Shown here: positions 60,845 to 64,000 of the stretch, piece by piece
How positions within the stretch are numbered: position 1 is the stretch's first letter
Layout: each line of letters opens with the position of its first letter
Assembly: GCA_964467345.1 (NCBI GenBank)
Contig: CAYXPY010000006.1
Coordinates: forward strand, 1 to 64,000
Direction: 5' to 3'
Length of the DNA stretch: 64,000 bases
DNA from: SM1-50 sp964467345
Lineage (GTDB): Archaea; Thermoplasmatota; E2; DHVEG-1
Notes under the pieces: model-generated
The model's input: the letters and a program-made list of their open reading frames with translations, nothing else
The model's database searches: none
Told to the model about the DNA's origin: nothing
Translations under genes and position numbers: made by a program

Positions 60845-61495
60845 TCAGATACTATCAGGGAGATGCAGCTCATAGCCTCGACGAATAAGAGGGGTGTTTA
60901 TTAACGCCCTGATGATGTCTAAAGGAGGGAACTGTTCCTTATAACCTAACACCGCGACATAATCCCCACCTTTTTGATACGGATCCCAATAATATACAGA
61001 GTACGTTCCCGGAGTATTGATCGTCTCATCAAACCGAGGTCCTTGATAGTATGATTTTCCACCGAACGGTTCATAGAACTCTTCTCGGGGAGTCCCTGGT
61101 GGTACGTCTTGTTTTACGATCACACCATATCCAGGCGGAACATCAAATGGTAATGTCTGATTCGGCGGGGGCAGTCCAGGCCCAACTAACGCGAACCATG
61201 GGGTAAAATTCGCGTAAAAACCATCACAAACCGGTACGATGGCCTCAATGAAGACCTGGAGCGGTTGATCCTTAATCTGGAAACTATACACATCGATATC
61301 GGTCGAAGGGTTGATCCAGTCTGTCTCCAACCATGAATACACCGCTATCGATTGAGTGATTGACCTTCGCACCTGAAATGGTTTTTGTATGGTGGAGTCA
61401 CGATGTTCTAAATACGGCACATGAGCTGAGAGAGATGGTAAAAGACAAAGACCGGCACATAAGCCAGCAAAGACTATTAGTACGGTTCTTTTCAT
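60845..61495 (-). CDS. Secreted beta-sandwich protein divergent from the heliorhodopsin gene
   Basis: I chose the ATG at 61495, which opens a clear signal peptide (MKRTVLIVFAGLCAGLCLLP); the longer frame starts within the heliorhodopsin gene on the other strand. A TATA-like TTTATATA lies about 27 bases upstream with no ribosome binding site, so the transcript is probably leaderless. The mature part (YSWLETDWINPSTDIDVYSF, QVFIEAIVPVCDGFYANFTP, PGTYSVYYWDPYQKGGDYVA) looks like a PPC-type prepeptidase C-terminal beta domain. A hydrophobic C-terminus is lacking. The role is unknown; its divergent position suggests co-regulation. Confidence 0.72.
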   Translation of the reverse strand: MKRTVLIVFAGLCAGLCLLPSLSAHVPYLEHRDSTIQKPFQVRRSITQSIAVYSWLETDWINPSTDIDVYSFQIKDQPLQVFIEAIVPVCDGFYANFTPWFALVGPGLPPPNQTLPFDVPPGYGVIVKQDVPPGTPREEFYEPFGGKSYYQGPRFDETINTPGTYSVYYWDPYQKGGDYVAVLGYKEQFPPLDIIRALINTPLIRRGYELHLPDSI

Positions 61496-61625
61496 ACTAT
61501 TATCTAAGGAGATTTCGCTATATAAACATTTTTTATTACGCATTTCTGGGTTATAACACAATTCCATAAAACAAATAAAGCATAACTGATTTCTCAATAG
61601 GGAGTGTTTGAGGGAGAAGATACCC

Positions 61626-62543
61626 ATGCATGAAATAAAAATTATGTGTCCAAAATGCCGCCACCAGTTCATCACCAAAGGTGAACCAAATGAAAAAATC
61701 TATGTGACATGCCCGTCCTGCAAGACCTATGGGACGTTCACTGTTCCAGCAGGAACCTGTGATCCGAACAAAGTAGAGTGTTTCACCGATACCGGTGATG
61801 CCCGTTTCAAGAAACTACGAATCTTCAATGCAGTCATGGGTGTTATCCACATGATCCAAGGGTTCCTCATGCTTCTTTTAAGTAATGCATTTACACTTCC
61901 CCTGACATACACCCATCCTGAATACAATGCTATTACGAACACGATTTCTCCAGTATCTGAAACCTTTTTCAACGTCCAAATTGGACCACTCGTTGCCTTA
62001 TTTCTCTTCATGTCTGCTACCGCTCATATTCTCATCTCAACAGTATTATACAAATGGTATGTAAAAAAACTTCAAAACCATATCAACCCTGCTCGATGGT
62101 ATGAATATTCTTTCAGCGCATCGTTGATGATCTTCCTTATCGCCATGCTTGTGACGATCTATGACTTTGGGACCTTGCTAGCCTTATTTACACTTACCGC
62201 AGTCATGAACCTCATGGGTCTCGTGATGGAGCTGCATAATCAAACAACGACAAAAACAAACTGGACTTCTTTTAATATCGGATGTATCGCTGGTTTTATC
62301 CCTTGGGTCGTCATCTTCATTCCCCTTGTTACTGCTGCTTCTGTACCAGATTTTGTCATTGCTATATTTATAACAATTGCAGTGTTCTTCAATCTGTTCG
62401 CCATCAACATGTTCTTACAGTATAAGAAAATCGGGAAATGGAAGGAGTACCTCTACGGGGAACGCATGTACATAGTCCTAAGCCTTGTTGCGAAATCCGC
62501 CCTTGCCTGGCAGGTGTTTGCTGGGACGCTTCGACCGATGTAA
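61626..62543 (+). CDS. Heliorhodopsin with N-terminal zinc ribbon
   Basis: I chose the ATG at 61626, with GGGAG 9 bases upstream. Residues 1-57 form a zinc ribbon: Cys8-x2-Cys11 (MCPKCRHQF) and Cys29-x2-Cys32 (TCPSCKT). Residues 58-305 are a seven-helix heliorhodopsin: counterion Glu160 in RWYEYSFSASLM, and Schiff-base Lys290 in LSLVAKSALAWQVFAGTL. Heliorhodopsins are retinal-binding light sensors whose N-terminus faces the cytoplasm, so the zinc ribbon would be inside the cell, where it could contact DNA or proteins. No pump motif is expected or seen. Its neighbours are carotenoid and UV-repair genes, a metal transporter and a histidine kinase. Confidence 0.92.
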   Translation: MHEIKIMCPKCRHQFITKGEPNEKIYVTCPSCKTYGTFTVPAGTCDPNKVECFTDTGDARFKKLRIFNAVMGVIHMIQGFLMLLLSNAFTLPLTYTHPEYNAITNTISPVSETFFNVQIGPLVALFLFMSATAHILISTVLYKWYVKKLQNHINPARWYEYSFSASLMIFLIAMLVTIYDFGTLLALFTLTAVMNLMGLVMELHNQTTTKTNWTSFNIGCIAGFIPWVVIFIPLVTAASVPDFVIAIFITIAVFFNLFAINMFLQYKKIGKWKEYLYGERMYIVLSLVAKSALAWQVFAGTLRPM

Positions 62544-62561
62544 AAAACCAACCCTATTTTC

Positions 62562-62581
62562 CTTTTTCTTTTTTTTTTTTT
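62562..62581 (+). terminator. T-rich terminator after the heliorhodopsin gene
   Basis: A T-rich run ending in 13 consecutive T follows the heliorhodopsin stop by about 25 bases, between it and the convergent CDF gene. Confidence 0.5.
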
Positions 62582-62600
62582 CCAAAAAATCATTTCAGCA

Positions 62601-63524
62601 TTATATGTTACAAACCTCGGAGCCGTTTTCCGAACAAATCTGAATAGTGCATTCAATGATATTGAATTTCTTCAGGAGATAATCATTGATCCGTGAGATG
62701 ACCTCTTCTTGTTTCCCCTGGATCTTGCTTTCATTGATTTGTACATGAGCGGAGAACACAAGCATATCCGGGGTAATCGACCAAAGGTGAGCATTGTGGA
62801 GTTCCCGGAGTTCTGAAAAATTCTTTTTAAGATCATCAGAAATCATATCGACATTAAGACCTTTCGGGGAGGTCTCCAGAAGTATCCGTGTCGAGTCTTT
62901 CAGTACCCCCCATGCCCAGAGAACAATGATAAGAGAAATACCAATGCTGACAAAAGGATCGATAAACGTCCAATTGGTGAACATAATGATGATTGCCGCG
63001 ATCACAATCCCAACAGATGAGACCGCATCAGCAAACATATGATAAAAAATACTACGGATGTTCAGATCCCCCTTATGCGATCCCCGCAGGATCAGAATGC
63101 TTATAATGTTGACCGTAAGACCGATGAATGCGATAAGAAGCATCTCCAAACCAAGGATTTCCACAGGGTTAAGCAATCGGAGGATCGCTTCATAGACAAT
63201 GAGTCCAACAATCACAAGAAGGAACAATCCGTTCACAAACGCAGCCAACACCTCAGCGCGGTATAACCCAAACGTCCGGTGATGGCAGGGGGGTCTCCGA
63301 GCAATAACGATTGCGACAAGCCCAATGAGTAACGCGAACACATGCGTGAACATATGGCCCGCGTCGCTGAGTAACGCCATACTGTTGGTAAGATACCCCC
63401 CGATGATCTCCAGGATCATCACGATCGAGGTAATACCAAGTGAAAAAACCAGTTTTTTTTGCTCGACATGTCGATATTCAAAGAGATGTTCAGAAAATGC
63501 TTTTTGGACTGGGTTCTTGGTCAT
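62601..63524 (-). CDS. Cation diffusion facilitator (zinc/cobalt efflux)
   Basis: A CzcD/ZnT-type exporter with six membrane segments and a cytoplasmic C-terminal metal domain. The two metal-binding pairs are visible in LSDAGHMFTH and FYHMFADAVSSVG; a cytoplasmic loop has HHRTFGLYRAEVLAAFV. The C-terminal domain includes LWSITPDMLVFSAHVQI. It moves Zn, Co or Cd out in exchange for protons. The ATG at 63524 follows the histidine kinase stop by 37 bases, so a common transcript is likely. It converges on the heliorhodopsin gene. Confidence 0.92.
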   Translation of the reverse strand: MTKNPVQKAFSEHLFEYRHVEQKKLVFSLGITSIVMILEIIGGYLTNSMALLSDAGHMFTHVFALLIGLVAIVIARRPPCHHRTFGLYRAEVLAAFVNGLFLLVIVGLIVYEAILRLLNPVEILGLEMLLIAFIGLTVNIISILILRGSHKGDLNIRSIFYHMFADAVSSVGIVIAAIIIMFTNWTFIDPFVSIGISLIIVLWAWGVLKDSTRILLETSPKGLNVDMISDDLKKNFSELRELHNAHLWSITPDMLVFSAHVQINESKIQGKQEEVISRINDYLLKKFNIIECTIQICSENGSEVCNI

Positions 63525-63561
63525 AGCACCGGTCTTCTTTCGTATGATTTTTTTTCAATAC

Positions 63562-64000
63562 TTAAAACAGATCGACTACTTTGAATTTTCCTTCCATCTG
63601 CTGAATTGCTTTGTTTGGCAGGGTGAAACGCATGACATTCCCCGTATTATTTTCATTTTCGACCCATATTTTTCCACCATGGGAAAGAACAATGCCCCGT
63701 GAGATAGAGAGCCCTAGCCCTATATCGCCACTTGTTCGGTCTGTACCCGCATCAGCTTGATAGATGACGTCGAACATTTTCTTCTGTTTCTGCTTTGGTA
63801 TCCCACGTCCTTCATCCTGTATCTCAAAGAGCACCTCACCAGGTTCTTTATTTACTCTGACTGTTATCGTGGAATTCTCTGGGGACGATTGTATCGCGTT
63901 CTGCAGGAGGTTTATCAACACCTGTTTCACGCGTTCCTTGTCAATCGTAAGCTCAGGGAGCTCCTTGGGTATTTCTGTGCTTATCCGTATTTGTTTTACA
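63562..64000 (-). CDS. Histidine kinase, C-terminal part (truncated by window end)
   Basis: The HATPase_c domain is complete: N box VKQVLINLLQNAIQSSP, G1 DEGRGIP, G2 GDIGLGLSISRGI, and the ending GNVMRFTLP. The open frame continues without a stop to base 64000, so the sensor and His-containing parts lie beyond the window. It is followed by the CDF transporter gene and thus might control metal export. Heliorhodopsins are reported near histidine kinases, so a link with the photoreceptor 1 kb away is possible but untested. Confidence 0.9.
   Translation of the reverse strand, partial: VKQIRISTEIPKELPELTIDKERVKQVLINLLQNAIQSSPENSTITVRVNKEPGEVLFEIQDEGRGIPKQKQKKMFDVIYQADAGTDRTSGDIGLGLSISRGIVLSHGGKIWVENENNTGNVMRFTLPNKAIQQMEGKFKVVDLF

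Noticed and set aside
61626..62543. Light-driven proton or sodium pump
   Set aside because: The helix 3 and helix 7 motifs are those of heliorhodopsin (Glu counterion, SLVAKSALAW), a family with no shown pumping by known members.

Overview
The window reads as a chromosome segment of an uncultured euryarchaeon of the Thermoplasmatota, probably close to Marine Benthic Group D. Archaeal markers include RFC large subunit and FEN1 with C-terminal PCNA-binding tails, PurP, Nep1, archaeal-type TATA promoters and a PGF-CTERM surface protein. The MBG-D-like flavour comes from many secreted peptidase and PKD proteins (gingipain-type C25, caspase-like) and a heliorhodopsin. Placement is inferred from gene content; no rRNA is present.

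Layout. 1-2.9 kb: accessory, AT-rich region with a Fic enzyme, a Doc-like enzyme overlapping a 44-residue ORF, an unknown gene, and three copies of a dispersed intergenic repeat. 2.9-8.6 kb: S33-type hydrolase, a secreted coiled-coil protein, a secreted caspase-like protease, a divergent ArsR-like regulator with a membrane partner, and a PGF-CTERM protein; the two secreted-protein genes share a tandem TTTGGG site upstream. 8.6-13.9 kb: housekeeping (nth, purP, nep1, argF, fen). 14.1-18.4 kb: adjacent secreted gingipain-type protease and PPAD-type arginine deiminase with matching PKD domains and C-terminal tails. 18.4-22.1 kb: DUF4314 protein, tRNA-Gly and a giant surface protein. 22.3-29.9 kb: YedF-like protein and a minus-strand run matching the rSAM/selenodomain (arsenosugar) gene set: arsS, two dedicated glycosyltransferases, TVP38-like protein and Fe-S oxidoreductase, led by pepD. 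30-36.1 kb: LsrF-like aldolase, lemA-htpX, flavodoxin, rfcL.

36.2-39.8 kb: tRNA-Ser followed by an AT-rich stretch with three degenerate tRNA 3'-end repeats, a SplB-like radical SAM gene, two flavodoxin-type proteins and two membrane proteins. 39.9-50.6 kb: secreted hydrolase, lipoprotein, an overlapping operon (isochorismatase, disulfide-less thioredoxin-reductase-like protein, radical SAM), MBL hydrolase, DUF362 ferredoxin protein, SOUL and lipoamide-dehydrogenase-like pair, LEA14-like protein.

50.7-64 kb is the most coherent system: a light and photodamage island. It has crtZ, a UbiA prenyltransferase, fused lycopene cyclase, crtI, crtB, a TudS-type DUF523/DUF1722 protein overlapping uvsE (UV damage endonuclease), a flavin-binding protein, and a heliorhodopsin with a four-cysteine zinc ribbon at its N-terminus, facing a CDF metal transporter that follows a histidine kinase truncated by the window edge. 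Carotenoid synthesis, UV repair and a light sensor together suggest the host lives, at least at times, in the light. No beta-carotene cleavage enzyme for making retinal is seen in the window.
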